A DNA stretch of 23,082 nt from JBEKZQ01 sp049509675 (GTDB taxonomy: Bacteria; Planctomycetota; Planctomycetia; Pirellulales; Thermoguttaceae), in NCBI GenBank assembly GCA_049509675.1, contig JBEKZQ010000065.1, forward strand, positions 1 to 23,082, read 5' to 3'. Of the stretch, positions 22,962 through 23,082 are shown in pieces; positions within the stretch are counted from its first letter, which is position 1, and every line of letters starts with the position of its first letter. Both the position numbers and the translations under genes were made by a program. The notes below the pieces were generated by a model. The model was not told the origin of the DNA, did no database searches, and saw only the letters and a list, made by a program, of their open reading frames with translations.

Positions 22962-23082
22962 TAGTGGTCTGTCCATTTCGACATTACCGGTTGGGTGCCA
23001 CTGCTGGCTTGCCCAGCAGTGCTGGAAACACGGTTGGACAAGCCAACCGTGGCACCCGTAAACTCAAGTTGGACAGACCACT
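22962..23082. repeat. MITE-like palindromic element, copy 3
   Basis: A 120-bp copy from AGTGGTCTGTCCA (22963) to TGGACAGACCACT (23082) with perfect 13-bp terminal inverted repeats and a T on the left. Whether A follows on the right (completing a TA) cannot be seen, because the window ends. It is the reverse complement of the copy at 3266-3405 except for an 18-bp shorter middle (CTGCTGGCTTGCCCAGCAG here). It lies 40 bases upstream of the propeller gene and would be in its promoter region. Confidence 0.8.

Noticed and set aside
21858..22964. 368-codon plus-strand frame opposite the propeller gene
   Set aside because: Shadow of the Asp-box repeats; Gly/Val/Ala-rich with no motif.

Overview
The window is high-GC bacterial DNA, most likely from a planctomycete of the Pirellulales type. 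That placement is an inference from four traits: a spc/alpha ribosomal cluster without infA, an L17 enlarged by an internal insertion and an Ala/Glu-rich tail, genes for lipid A and heptose core in a genome that also carries lone secreted proteins, and intergenic DNA full of palindromic repeats. No rRNA, tRNA, CRISPR array or transposase gene was seen.

Layout. (1) Positions 1-7293, plus strand, hold the end of the ribosomal protein/transcription cluster: rplO (3' part), secY, adk, map, rpmJ, rpsM, rpsK, rpsD, rpoA, rplQ. A HELWH metallopeptidase-like gene follows (7358-7939). (2) Positions 8080-17797, minus strand, hold a tandem-GGDEF protein with a possible small coupled ORF in front of it, then a cell-envelope block. 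Read in the direction of transcription, that block is a lipoate-protein ligase-like gene, lpxK, gmhA, hldE, a heptosyltransferase, a WaaP-type kinase and a family 4 glycosyltransferase. Together these would make ADP-heptose, phosphorylate lipid A and build or decorate an inner core. (3) Positions 17902-19143 hold a promoter, an Eco29kI-like GIY-YIG nuclease gene and a convergent DPPH-type methyltransferase gene, which form a candidate two-gene restriction-modification cassette. (4) Positions 19485-22922 hold a truncated GH2-like fragment, a secreted transglutaminase-like protein and a secreted Asp-box beta-propeller on the opposite strand.

Two things stand out. First, rpsD has lost about 50 bases near its 3' end. 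Its normal stop is out of frame, so it reads without a stop into rpoA; the original C-terminal codons and TAG stop survive in the +1 frame. Second, gene boundaries are repeatedly occupied by short palindromic elements of several families. One family has TA-flanked AGTGGTCTGTCCA termini. Another consists of paired CACTGGC-GCCAGTG hairpins. Others are a 26-bp-arm palindrome and GGGGACAGTCCC pairs. Some sit beside duplicated host sequence, including a 27-bp duplication of the rpmJ start and a 13-bp duplication of the metallopeptidase gene end.
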